A DNA stretch of 64,000 bases from Thermosporothrix hazakensis (lineage in GTDB: Bacteria; Chloroflexota; Ktedonobacteria; Ktedonobacterales; Ktedonobacteraceae), in NCBI RefSeq assembly GCF_003253565.1, contig NZ_QKUF01000006.1:62001-126000 (forward strand), read 5' to 3'. The first letter of the stretch is position 1; each line of letters begins with the position of its first letter. The notes under the pieces were generated by a model that saw only the letters and a list, made by a program, of their open reading frames with translations, had not been told where the DNA came from and made no database searches. The translations under genes were made by a program, and so were the position numbers. Positions 24,623-33,195 of the stretch are shown piece after piece.

Positions 24623-25153
24623 ATGAATTCGCAAACCATGAAAAGAGTGCTGTACCTTGTTATCTGTGCTGCCGGTGCAGCGCCGCAGGCCTATGAGCTG
24701 ATCCCGCTTCTGATCGCTGCTGGTTGGAATGTCTGTGCGATTCTTACCCCGAGTGCGACGGCATTTGTCGAGCAAAAGCGGCTGCACTATCTGACGGGAA
24801 ATCCGGTTCGCACCAATTACAAACAGCCCGGAACGCCGGACCTTCTGCCTCCTCCTGATGCATTGCTGGTGTTTCCCGCGACCTTTAACACGGTCAACAA
24901 GTGGGCGCTTGGTATCAGTGATAATCTGGCGCTCGGGCTTCTCTGCGAGCATACCGGCATTGGAACGCCGATTCTGGCCGTACCGGTAGTCCGGCGCGGA
25001 AAGCTGGCCGAGCATCCCGCATTTCCGCAAAGTCTCAAGCTGCTCACCGAATATGGCATTCATGTTCTCTACGAGCCCGAACAGTATCCACCGCGGAACG
25101 AGGTGCCCGGGGAGATCATCGTGCAGGAACTCTTGCGGATTACGTCCCTCTAA
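24623..25153 (+). CDS. Flavoprotein (HFCD/PPC decarboxylase-like)
   Basis: About 176 residues from ATG 24623 (GAGGAG upstream, slightly far; ATG 24638 also possible). VLYLVICAAGAAPQAYELIPLLIAAGWNVCAILTPSATAFV matches the flavoprotein (Dfp/LanD/UbiX-like) Rossmann-like start, with LLPPPDALLVFPATFNTVNKWALGISDNLALGLLCE as the typical second half (PATxNTxxKxAxGIxDN). The usual reaction is FMN-dependent decarboxylation of a cysteine or phosphopantothenoylcysteine residue, but CoaBC-specific parts are absent. Alternative: UbiX-like prenyltransferase. Confidence 0.85.
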   Translation: MNSQTMKRVLYLVICAAGAAPQAYELIPLLIAAGWNVCAILTPSATAFVEQKRLHYLTGNPVRTNYKQPGTPDLLPPPDALLVFPATFNTVNKWALGISDNLALGLLCEHTGIGTPILAVPVVRRGKLAEHPAFPQSLKLLTEYGIHVLYEPEQYPPRNEVPGEIIVQELLRITSL

Positions 25154-25267
25154 GACGTTTCTTATAGTTGGAAAGAAGCATGCTGATGCCGTGTGTGGGT
25201 GGTACTGTTCGGCCTTTTATTGTACAGTTATCTCTAGCGAGACAACTTATGGAAGAGGTTCTGAACA

Positions 25268-25903
25268 ATGAAAACAACACTCTATATCACACGGCATGGA
25301 GAGACGCAATGGAACATTGAAAGGAGGCTGCAGGGCTGGCAGGATTCGCCGCTGACTGCCCTGGGGGTCTGTCAGGCGCAATGGCTCGGGGAAGCGTTGC
25401 GTGAGGTCGCGTTCACCGCTATTTATACCAGTCCGAGCCAGAGGACGCGCACAACAGCGGAGCTGATCGGCGCTCATCATTCCTGTGATATTATTCCACA
25501 TGATGCATTGCGTGAATTATATATGGGTGATTGGGAAGGAAAGACGCGTGAGGAGCTTCAACAGCGCGAGCCGGAGATCTTCGCTGCTTTTTGGAGCCGT
25601 CCGCATCTCTATCGGCCCGTCAACGGGAGCGAATCCTTCTACGATCTGCGGGAACGCGTGCTCCCCTTTCTCCAAAGCGTGCTTGAGAAACAGAAAGGGG
25701 AAACGCTCCTTCTCGTCACGCATGCAGCGACGCTGAAGACCATAATGGCCTTCTTCGATGAGCGCCCAATGGAACGGCTCTGGGAGCCGCCGGCCGCGTA
25801 TCCGACCGGATTATGCAAAGTCGTGATCGAGGAGCAGAAGCCGCTTATTGAGCTGTACGGCGATATCTCCCACTATCGTGAATGGGCGAACGTGCAGGGA
25901 TAA
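25268..25903 (+). CDS. Histidine phosphatase family protein
   Basis: 211 residues of the phosphoglycerate-mutase-like superfamily. The catalytic RHG motif is at residues 9-11 (YITRHGETQWN), a second conserved segment is YTSPSQRTRTTAELI, and the C-terminal acid/His is LLVTHAATLKT. The E-x-x-x-G-x-W-E-G site is LRELYMGDWEGKT. It likely dephosphorylates a small metabolite such as alpha-ribazole phosphate or a sugar phosphate, but no cobalamin genes are near. Its 3-prime end overlaps the convergent amidotransferase gene by 59 bases. Confidence 0.93.
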   Translation: MKTTLYITRHGETQWNIERRLQGWQDSPLTALGVCQAQWLGEALREVAFTAIYTSPSQRTRTTAELIGAHHSCDIIPHDALRELYMGDWEGKTREELQQREPEIFAAFWSRPHLYRPVNGSESFYDLRERVLPFLQSVLEKQKGETLLLVTHAATLKTIMAFFDERPMERLWEPPAAYPTGLCKVVIEEQKPLIELYGDISHYREWANVQG

Positions 25904-26612
25904 GCTGACCAATACGAAACAGATTGTCAAGGAAGATCCGAGAATGTTCCTCGTAGGTGGGGTATATCGTTCTCCATGCTTCCTTGATATGCTGATACGT
26001 TTCTGGCTTGTGCTGGAAGGCGCGGCGCGTCGTTTTGTCTGAAAGTTGCTCCTCGAACATCCTGGGAGTGAGCTCAATATGATACTGAATGCCATAAGCG
26101 TTCGGTCCAAAGCGGAAGGCCTGATGCTCTCTGCCTTGCGAGGTGGCGAGGAGAACGCCGTCCTGAGGCAGATCGAACACATCATTGTGCCATTGAAAGG
26201 CGAGCTGATGGGCTGGCATGCCGGTATAGATCGGGTCGCGGCGGCCGGCATCGGTGATATGGACATTGAGCAGGCCAATTTGTGGAGCAGCCAGGCGTCT
26301 GATCCGTGCTCCCAGTGCTGAAGCAAGCAATTGACCGCCGAAACAGATTCCCAGAAAGGGGAGCCCGCGGGCAAGGGCTTTGCGGGTTAGCTCCTTTTCC
26401 TTCGTAATAAAGGGGTAGCGATTCTCGTCATACACGTGTTCCTGCCCCCCAAAAATGATGAGCATATCATAATCATAAAGAACGTCCGGGAGTGGTTCAT
26501 GAGAGGAGGTGCAAATGTCGATCTGGATATGCTGCTTCCGGGCCATGTCAAGCACAAGGCCGGGTGGGTCCTCAGGTGTATGCTGGAGGGCCAGAATGCG
26601 CTTCGTTCCCAT
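25845..26612 (-). CDS. Class I glutamine amidotransferase-like protein
   Basis: 255 residues. GATase1 signatures: YDYDMLIIFGGQEHVYDENRYPFI, nucleophile Cys90 in GICFGGQLLASALGA, and His in GIQYHIELTP (usual QFHPE). It resembles stand-alone GMP-synthase-like GATases that act on gamma-glutamyl compounds. The Pro to Ile change after the histidine is common in this subgroup. The convergent overlap with the histidine phosphatase gene means transcripts could collide. The partner substrate is unknown. Confidence 0.92.
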   Translation of the reverse strand: MGTKRILALQHTPEDPPGLVLDMARKQHIQIDICTSSHEPLPDVLYDYDMLIIFGGQEHVYDENRYPFITKEKELTRKALARGLPFLGICFGGQLLASALGARIRRLAAPQIGLLNVHITDAGRRDPIYTGMPAHQLAFQWHNDVFDLPQDGVLLATSQGREHQAFRFGPNAYGIQYHIELTPRMFEEQLSDKTTRRAFQHKPETYQHIKEAWRTIYPTYEEHSRIFLDNLFRIGQLIPARSPIHDSGRYRRTAQ

Positions 26613-26791
26613 AGTTTTCCTTCTGATAGACTAATGCAGCTTTGTGCGTATCGAATGTTCGAGTAGAACACGATGAGCGATGGAGGTTGGTGACGGTTGA
26701 GCTCTGTGATGGAACCAGGGTGATAGCTTTCACGTGAAAAAGGCGTTGCTCTATTATTCCAGTTGCAGTGTAGAAGGGGAGAGAAACGTAT

Positions 26792-27577
26792 ATGTCTACT
26801 ATTCTTGTAACCGGGGGCACAGGCGGAGTGGGTCAGCTCGTCGTGCAGTTCCTGATTGACCATGATCATAATGTGCGTGTCTACACGCATCAGGAGAATC
26901 CGCCCGTGCCTGAAGAGATCGAGGTCTGTCGCGGTGATATTCGTACGGGGAGCGGGTTGAAGGAGGCAACAGCGGATATTGATGCAATTGTGCATTGTGC
27001 CAGTAACTATCAGGAAGAGGGCTTCACGACCGATATTCGTGGGACTCAACATTTGCTGCAAGCTGCCCTGCAACATGATCTGCCGCATATCGTCTATATC
27101 TCGATTGTTGGCATTGATAAGAGTCCATATCCGTACTATAAAGCGAAGCTGGAAGTTGAGCACATGATTGAGCATTCCGGCTTGCCCTGGACCATTTTGC
27201 GCGCGACCCAGTTTCACGATCTGGTCCTGAACCTGATCAAGCAGGGCGAGAAGCCGGAGGAGAAGAAAATTGTCATCCCGGCGGGAATGCGCTTTCAGTC
27301 GATTGATAAGCTGGAGGTGGCTCATCGGCTGGTTGATCTGGTAGAACGGGGGGCCTGTGGGCATGTGCCGGCGATGGGTGGGCCGCAGGTGCTGACCATT
27401 GAAGAGATGGCCGATATCTATATGCGCGTCTATCAGCGAGAATGTGTTATCCATCCGATGCCGCTCAAGAGCCCACTGTATGACGCTTTTCGGTCTGGTG
27501 TCAATATCGTGCTTGACCGTGCGGTTGGCCATATTACCTGGGAGACCTTTTTACGTAATCGCCTTCAAAATGGCTAG
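26792..27577 (+). CDS. NmrA/SDR-type NAD(P)-binding protein
   Basis: A 261-residue atypical short-chain dehydrogenase-like protein. The nucleotide loop is VTGGTGGVGQLVVQFLIDHDHNVRVYT, an NmrA-type Rossmann fold. ADIDAIVHCASNY and LPHIVYISIVGIDKSPYPYYKAKLEVEHMIEHSGLPWTILRATQFHDLVL follow, with YYKAK as the near-YxxxK motif. These proteins sense redox state or reduce small substrates. GGGAGAG precedes the ATG; a TTTCAC-N18-TATTAT promoter is plausible at 26729-26758. Confidence 0.9.
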   Translation: MSTILVTGGTGGVGQLVVQFLIDHDHNVRVYTHQENPPVPEEIEVCRGDIRTGSGLKEATADIDAIVHCASNYQEEGFTTDIRGTQHLLQAALQHDLPHIVYISIVGIDKSPYPYYKAKLEVEHMIEHSGLPWTILRATQFHDLVLNLIKQGEKPEEKKIVIPAGMRFQSIDKLEVAHRLVDLVERGACGHVPAMGGPQVLTIEEMADIYMRVYQRECVIHPMPLKSPLYDAFRSGVNIVLDRAVGHITWETFLRNRLQNG

Positions 27578-27582
27578 ACCTT

Positions 27583-27613
27583 TTCCGCTTTGACAGCGAA
27601 CCGGGGTATTCAA
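27583..27613 (+). repeat. Repeated intergenic motif, copy 2
   Basis: TTTCCGCTTT, a seven-base gap, AACCGGGGTATT, located seven bases after the NmrA-like stop, matching the copy after the GNAT gene at 24531. The conserved gap length and outer blocks suggest a shared function or a small repeat family. Confidence 0.35.
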
Positions 27614-27747
27614 AAAGAGAAGAGAAAAAGCAGGGAGGTGTGTGATAGACGTTTTCTGGCGGAATGTATTATGCCTGCTGATGTGGTTCCCTGGCTGGCA
27701 GCAGTGGGCAGGCATCGAGTGGCCTGTCACTGCTGCTGTGTGGCAAT

Positions 27748-28842
27748 CTATGCATCGCGGGCAAGCTGAAGGAGCTTTTGGAGCGCTTCCACTACCTCGG
27801 AAGTGGTCCATTGCTCGGTTGCCTCGCCAACCACCACTTCAACCATTGTCAGAGATGGGAATTGCGTTTCGTGGAGCGTGCCGAAAAGCCAGATATGTTC
27901 GGTTTCTGCCAGGTGCTCGATCCCCTTCTGAAGTGCCTTTGCTGGTGCTGGAAGGTAGAGCTGAAACGAGTTGATATGCGGCGGATCGGGAACAAGCTGT
28001 ACTCCCTCGATCCGGGAGAGCGCAGCCGCTATTTCCCGGGCTCGTGCCACATAGGAAGCCATTTTAGGCAGGTGGTGTTGTAGTCCCTCATAGGCGGAAA
28101 GCACATAAGGGAAAACTGTGAAGATGTTGCCTCCAAGCCGTGTTTGCCATGCTTGTGTTTCCTCAATAAAGTCTTTTGGACCAGCCAGAACACAGCCTGC
28201 AAGCCCGCCGAGCCCTTTATAGAAGGAGACATAGACCGAGTCGGCAAGCGAGGCAATCTCTGCATAGGAGCGCCCATAATAGGGGCCGCACTCCCAGAGC
28301 CGGGCCCCATCGAAGTGGAGCGGTATGTGCTGCTCGCGGGCCCAGGTGGAAATAGCATACAGCTCGTCCCACGGCAAGAGCGTAAAGCCTGCATTGCGCA
28401 ATGGAAGCTCAATCGTAATACTGCCGGGAGGCTCGTGAAGCGCCTTGAGCTCCTGGAGCGTAAACATGCTATGCTCCGAGCCGACACGCAAGCCAATCAG
28501 TGGGTGAAGGCGTTCATAGGCATTTCGCTCGTCAGCATCAATATGGCTTTTGGGATGAAGCGCGACAGTATAGCGGCGCGTTCGTTCTGCCCATGTGCGG
28601 AGCGCCATCTGTTGGGCAACCACCCCTTTATGCACAAAAACAGCGGCTTCCTTGCCTAATATCTCGGCGGTTTCCTGCTCTAGAAGCTGAATCGCAGGCC
28701 CTTGTCCATATCGATCAATGGGCATATCCAGAAGCGGTGATAGTGCCAGTTGCTTGAGCTGGTCGCGCTGCGTCAGAGGAGTATGTCCACAGAGGAAGCG
28801 ATCACACGTGGTGCGAAGCCCTGTGTTCGCAAATAACATCAT
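27748..28842 (-). CDS. Threonine aldolase-like PLP enzyme (beta-eliminating lyase family)
   Basis: A 364-residue fold-type I PLP enzyme. RYGQGPAIQLLEQETAEILGKEAAVFVHKG is the usual N-terminal segment; HIPLHFDGARLWECGPYYG holds the PLP-binding Asp (HxDGAR), and SFYKGLGGLAGCVLAG has the Schiff-base Lys. It would cleave L-threonine/allo-threonine to glycine and acetaldehyde, but the start LRTTCDRFLCGHTP differs from classic LtaE, so it may use another beta-hydroxy amino acid. It is monocistronic. Confidence 0.9.
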   Translation of the reverse strand: MMLFANTGLRTTCDRFLCGHTPLTQRDQLKQLALSPLLDMPIDRYGQGPAIQLLEQETAEILGKEAAVFVHKGVVAQQMALRTWAERTRRYTVALHPKSHIDADERNAYERLHPLIGLRVGSEHSMFTLQELKALHEPPGSITIELPLRNAGFTLLPWDELYAISTWAREQHIPLHFDGARLWECGPYYGRSYAEIASLADSVYVSFYKGLGGLAGCVLAGPKDFIEETQAWQTRLGGNIFTVFPYVLSAYEGLQHHLPKMASYVARAREIAAALSRIEGVQLVPDPPHINSFQLYLPAPAKALQKGIEHLAETEHIWLFGTLHETQFPSLTMVEVVVGEATEQWTTSEVVEALQKLLQLARDA

Positions 28843-28930
28843 ACGCTCATTTTCCTTGCTTGTGAGCTCATCTTGCGAATGAGAAAGACAGTTGTAGCTG
28901 GTTCAGTATATCTCGACTATTTCCAGACTG

Positions 28931-30304
28931 TCAAAGCGGTCGTTTGCCCGGGAGCGTCTGGCCGGGACTATCGAAGGAAGCGCCCGGAGAGGCCAGACCG
29001 TCCGTGTCTCCTGTGAAGGTCAGCGCAATGCCGCGCTTCCGAAGGGCAGTTGCCACGCTGCTTCCCTGCCACGACTCGTGAAGCGTCACCGTTTTGAGTT
29101 CGGGTAACGAAAGCAGAACAGAGATATCGGTCAAATGGTCGCACCACGAGAGGTTGATATGTTGCAGCCTGGTCAGCCGGGAAAGCGGTGTGATATCAGT
29201 CAGGTGGCCGCACCATGAAAGATCGAGCGCGGTGAGTTGCCCGAGCGCGGTAAGCGGTGTGATGTCCGTCAGGGACCAGCACCACGAAAGGTTCAGTGCT
29301 GAGAGCTGCGGCAGTGATGCCAGAATGGACAGGTCTGTAAGCTGAGAGCACCACGAGAGATTGAGCCGCTGAAGCCGCTTGAGCGCTGTGAGTGGAGTAA
29401 GGTCTGTGAGTTGTCCACAGGATGAGAAGCCGAACGCGGTCAGGTTTGCGAGTGGTGTGAGATCGGGCAAGCCTTGCAGCGTCTTGCAACTGGAAAGCAT
29501 GAGGGTGGTGAAGTGCGGCAGTGTCGCCAGTACTGAAAGATCAATCGCCTGAGAGCAGTTGGAAAGCGAGAGCGTGTGCAGGTGTGAGAGCTCTGCCAGC
29601 GGCACGAGATCAAGCAGGTTGACGCAATCATTGAGAGCAAGCATGCGCAATTGAGAGAAGCGGGCAAGCGGTGTGATGTCGGTGAGCTCGTCACAGTGTG
29701 TCAGTGTGATGTCGACAAGCTCGGGAAGTTCAACGAGTGGCTTCAAGTGTGTCAGCTCTGAGCGTGCTGGCAGGGTCACGGTTGTCAGATGGGGAAGGTA
29801 GGCAAGAGGTGAGAAATCATGGAGTGCCCTGCAATCTGAGAGGGTGACCTTTCTTACCTCTGGTAGATCGGCAATCGCTGATATGTCGAGAAGATAATAA
29901 CCATGGTTGAGTTTGACTGTCTGTATATGTGTAGGATTCACCTGGCTTGAAAGTACTAATACTGGATAATCCAGCGTTTCCAGAGTATAAAGATTGCACT
30001 CTATGGTCTGTCGGTCGTCCTGAAATTGAAGAGATGGTACAAGCGAGGGGCGAAAAAGTGTTTTCGTCCCAAACTGATGCAGGCGCCGATATTCGCGTTG
30101 TATCGCGTCTCGTGGGTCTTGCTTGTACGTGTGAAGGAGGTTCCAGGCTTCATCGGTGCCGATGAGGGCCAGCGTACGCATGCTGGCAAGAGCTGACTTG
30201 CTTGTTCGCTCGGCATCATAGCGAAGAAGAGGAAAGGCAGCGGAGCCTGCTGTTGCCAGAAAGAAGGCTTCTGGAAGCGTTTGAGGTGGTTTGGCTGGAA
30301 ACAT
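28931..30304 (-). CDS. Leucine-rich repeat protein
   Basis: 457 residues. From about residue 150 to 415 there are at least ten repeats of 22-24 residues of the form LxxLxxLxLSWCxxLTDITPL, an LRR type with a Trp-Cys or Ser-Cys position, forming a solenoid for protein binding. The N-terminus (~1-130) is helical and non-repetitive (MRTLALIGTDEAWNLLHTYKQD), HEAT-like. There is no signal peptide or anchor; the end is Gly/Pro/Ser-rich. It is cytoplasmic by appearance. AAAGGAGA precedes the ATG. The function is unknown, probably recognition or scaffolding; the internal repeats make this locus prone to recombination. Confidence 0.9.
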   Translation of the reverse strand: MFPAKPPQTLPEAFFLATAGSAAFPLLRYDAERTSKSALASMRTLALIGTDEAWNLLHTYKQDPRDAIQREYRRLHQFGTKTLFRPSLVPSLQFQDDRQTIECNLYTLETLDYPVLVLSSQVNPTHIQTVKLNHGYYLLDISAIADLPEVRKVTLSDCRALHDFSPLAYLPHLTTVTLPARSELTHLKPLVELPELVDITLTHCDELTDITPLARFSQLRMLALNDCVNLLDLVPLAELSHLHTLSLSNCSQAIDLSVLATLPHFTTLMLSSCKTLQGLPDLTPLANLTAFGFSSCGQLTDLTPLTALKRLQRLNLSWCSQLTDLSILASLPQLSALNLSWCWSLTDITPLTALGQLTALDLSWCGHLTDITPLSRLTRLQHINLSWCDHLTDISVLLSLPELKTVTLHESWQGSSVATALRKRGIALTFTGDTDGLASPGASFDSPGQTLPGKRPL

Positions 30305-30774
30305 GGTTCTCCTTTCACATGCCTGAATATGAAGTGCAAAAAGAAAGCAGTATAAGCTCTTCCACTATGATCGAGAGAAAGAGTATTGAGTAGCTTCCTG
30401 GCAGTGATATGCGGGGCGATCGGTACGGGAAGTTCTGTTTTCAAGGTACCATTTTTTGCGCCGGAAGAGCGCTGTCCTGAAGAACGGTTTCTTCCCTGTC
30501 CAAAGGGACAGGTAGAAACTGGCCGATTGCTACGAGATCTTCTTGTTCCGCTCTGATACAATGAAAACGCAACGAAGAAGAGGTATTGAACATTCCTGCC
30601 TATTGAAGAGACACTTCCATACAGTACTGCTTTAGCGTTGTTGCGGTTATTTTATTGCCTGTGGCGATAAGCGTTGAGGGGCGAGGAGCACCAGTGTGTG
30701 TTCTTCGCTCTCTTTTTTATTGAAGCAGCTTGCTCCTCTTCATCTTTGATCGATGATCTTCAAGAGAAGGTGAA
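30305..30774. other. Intergenic region with one small hairpin
   Basis: About 470 bases between two leftward genes. A CCTGTCC/GGACAGG hairpin (30495-30512) lacks a T-run. A few weak -10-like boxes (TACAAT at 30558) are seen. No gene with a ribosome site is present. Confidence 0.35.
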
Positions 30775-30818
30775 CAGGAAAGGCTCGCTGAACAGGGAAG
30801 AAGAAAGAGCCTTTCCTG
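30775..30818 (-). terminator. Stem-loop after the YbdK-type gene
   Basis: CAGGAAAGGCTC and GAGCCTTTCCTG form a perfect 12-base stem around 20 bases, 8 bases past the stop of the 30827 gene. It has no strong T-run, so it is likely a terminator or 3-prime protective hairpin. Confidence 0.55.
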
Positions 30819-30826
30819 ACACATGT

Positions 30827-31960
30827 TTATTGGGAAGCTACGCCAGCACTAAATGAAAGAAGAGACTGTTTCAATAAAAACTGTATAACCTGTTGCACGT
30901 CGCCTGTGCGTTCGTAGATAGCAATCTGGCGGTCTGCTCCTGAGCCTGCCGGATCCTGTAGCAGGTGACGCAGAAAGTCAAATTCTGGCTGACAGCCCAG
31001 ATCTTCTACAACATCTTGAACGAAATCGAGGAGTTCATGAAGCGCATCGCGCATAGTTAAGCGACGCCCTGTGAGAAAATCAACAATAGATGCATCAAGT
31101 CCGTAACGAACGGCTTTCCATTTATTTTCTTCGATGAAATGGCGTGGCAGAATCGGATAGGGGCGGTTATGGGCCTGCAACCAGGTCAGTTTCATGACCA
31201 GGGCCTGAAAGAGTGCTGCCAGCGCTAGCGTCTCCTCGGTAGTGGTGGGCATATCACAGACGCGCAGTTCCAGCGTTGGGAAGAAGGGATGTGGGCGGAT
31301 GTCCCAGCACAGCTCTTTTCCATTTTCGATACAACCGAACTGTATAAGCTCATCGACTGTCTGTTGAAACTGCGTCCAGGATGAGAGCACGTCGGGGGTT
31401 CCGGTACGTGGAAGCATATTCCAGATGATGGAACGATAGGATTTCAGGCCGGTATAGCGTCCCTCCCAGAAAGGGGAGTTGCTGGAGAGAGCAAGGAAGT
31501 GTGGGAGCCAGGCCCGGAGCTGGTTCATCAGATCAACGGCAAGCTCGCGGCTTTCAATACCTGCATGAATGTGTAAACCAAAGATAACCAGCGCCCGATC
31601 AACATCTTGAAATTCTTCTTCAAGCCGCTGGTAGCGCTCACCCACTGTTGTTTTTTGTTGCTGCCAGAGGGCACCGGGATGGGTTCCAGCACGGATCAGG
31701 GCGAGCCCCTCACTGGCGATAAGATGGCTGAGCTTTGTTTGTAATGTCATGATCTCGTGACGAGCGTCTTCGATCGTGGGACAGACGCCGGTTGTGAGCT
31801 CAATACATGCCTGTTTCGCCTCCAGTTTGAGGTGTTCGCCTAATAGTTGTTGTCCTTTTGCGACAATAGCTTGATTGCATGAGCATAAATCGCCGGTTTG
31901 TTGATCTACCAGTTGAAATTCTTGCTCAATTCCAAGAGCACAGGGTGCTCTCAATGTCAT
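30827..31960 (-). CDS. YbdK-type carboxylate-amine ligase (glutamate-cysteine ligase 2)
   Basis: 377 residues from ATG 31960, which has AAAGGGAG upstream; a 47-codon upstream extension looks non-coding. Key segments: GIEQEFQLVD (ATP/Mg site), FGLHIHAGIESRELAVDLMNQLRAWLPHFLALSSNSPFWEGRYTGLKSYR, and HPFFPTLELRVCDMPTT. The family shows weak gamma-glutamylcysteine synthetase activity in E. coli YbdK; the physiological substrate is often unknown. The absence of gshB nearby means a glutathione role is unproven. Confidence 0.93.
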   Translation of the reverse strand: MTLRAPCALGIEQEFQLVDQQTGDLCSCNQAIVAKGQQLLGEHLKLEAKQACIELTTGVCPTIEDARHEIMTLQTKLSHLIASEGLALIRAGTHPGALWQQQKTTVGERYQRLEEEFQDVDRALVIFGLHIHAGIESRELAVDLMNQLRAWLPHFLALSSNSPFWEGRYTGLKSYRSIIWNMLPRTGTPDVLSSWTQFQQTVDELIQFGCIENGKELCWDIRPHPFFPTLELRVCDMPTTTEETLALAALFQALVMKLTWLQAHNRPYPILPRHFIEENKWKAVRYGLDASIVDFLTGRRLTMRDALHELLDFVQDVVEDLGCQPEFDFLRHLLQDPAGSGADRQIAIYERTGDVQQVIQFLLKQSLLSFSAGVASQ

Positions 31961-32499
31961 AGTATTCTCCCTTTCTGAAAAAGAGCTTTGCAATTCCAGA
32001 CATGTGCTGGCGGTGGCTCCTCTTTCAGCCTCTGGAAGCGGAAAACAGCAGCCGCTTCCGTAATGAATACGATGCCAGTGCAAGTAATAGGCAAAAAGCA
32101 TTTCCCCCTTTAGATGGGGCTTCCTCGGGTAAACTGCTTCTTTGCCGCTTTATAGGTGTAAAGCGTCTTGCTTTTTGAGAGCTCACTTCTTTGTGAGTGG
32201 GAACTGTCTGCTGTCTCTCTTATAGTATACACAAGAAAACTCGGTAGAAAGAGGAGATTCAGTAACTATACTTAAAAACGATATAGAAATATTTTGCGAG
32301 ACAAAGCTGTGGAGGCCATTAAAACCAGCGGCTACGATCGCTTTTCGATCATATCTTCTGTCGGAGATCTACCCTTTTCTCGTTTATCTTGAAATAGAAT
32401 TCGATGCGATTACAGTAGCACTCTACTGCATGTATATGCCTTGCATGTAACCACCCATTCTGTTGTAGAATTGCGTAAGGACGCTATAAGGAGGGACAA
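31961..32499. other. Divergent intergenic region
   Basis: About 540 bases between the leftward YbdK-type gene and the rightward exonuclease. It holds a small CTCAC/GTGAG hairpin near 32186-32202 and A+T-rich blocks that could carry promoters, but no convincing -35/-10 pair or gene. I see nothing else. Confidence 0.35.
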
Positions 32500-33054
32500 A
32501 TGCGCTTACTGGATCAAATACTTGTGATAGATGTTGAGGCGACGTGCTGGGATGGACCGACACCGGAGGGCCAGGAATCGGAGATTATCGAGATTGGACT
32601 GTGCCTGCTAGACGTGGCGACTCGTGAGCGACATGGGAAACGAAGGATTCTGGTGCGGCCCGAACGCTCGACTGTCAGTCCGTTTTGTTCCCGGCTAACC
32701 GGACTAACACAGAAATTAGTAGATACCGGTATTTCATTTGAAGAGGCATGTTCTTTGCTTCGGGATGAATATGCCTCTTCACAACGCGTGTGGGCCAGCT
32801 ATGGTGACGCCGATCGGCTGCGTTTTGAGCGTCAGTGTCAACAGCGCCAGATTGCTTACCCGTTCAGCCCGAAACATATCAACGCGAAGATTCTGTTTGC
32901 AGTGCAGCATGGTCTGAAGAAAGAGGTCGGAATGGCACGGGCGCTCCAAATCCTGGAGGTGCCGCTTGAAGGGACGCATCATAGTGGTGCGGATGATGCG
33001 TGGAACATCGCGCTGATTCTGGCCTCGATTTTACAGGGAAGTTCGCTCAAGTAA
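32500..33054 (+). CDS. DEDDh 3-prime-5-prime exonuclease (ERI1/KapD-like)
   Basis: 184 residues. The ExoI motif is VIDVEATCWDG (D-x-E), ExoII lies in RVWASYGDADRLRFERQC (D), and ExoIII in HHSGADDAWNIALI (H-x-x-x-x-D), matching DEDDh nucleases. SPKHINAKILFAVQHGLKKEVGMARALQIL is characteristic of the ERI1/KapD branch, which trims RNA ends. It is cytoplasmic and stand-alone. AAGGAGGG precedes the ATG. The exact RNA or DNA substrate is unknown. Confidence 0.92.
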   Translation: MRLLDQILVIDVEATCWDGPTPEGQESEIIEIGLCLLDVATRERHGKRRILVRPERSTVSPFCSRLTGLTQKLVDTGISFEEACSLLRDEYASSQRVWASYGDADRLRFERQCQQRQIAYPFSPKHINAKILFAVQHGLKKEVGMARALQILEVPLEGTHHSGADDAWNIALILASILQGSSLK

Positions 33055-33195
33055 TAATGCAGAAGAGTTAGCGCATTGAAGAGATAGACTTTTCGAGTAA
33101 AATAAGAGTAGAGAAGTGATGAGCGTATTGTCATCGGGAAGAAATGACAGTATGATAAAAATAGAGTAAAGAGAACAAAACGAGGAGAGGGTGCA

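Noticed and set aside
27642..27974. 110-codon plus-strand frame overlapping the threonine-aldolase-like gene
   Set aside because: The overlap is with a conserved gene on the other strand; the first part is not protein-like.
29000..29800. Direct-repeat array that might be a CRISPR
   Set aside because: The spacing is 60-72 bases in step with codons and matches the LRR repeats of one protein; there are no unique spacers between identical short repeats.
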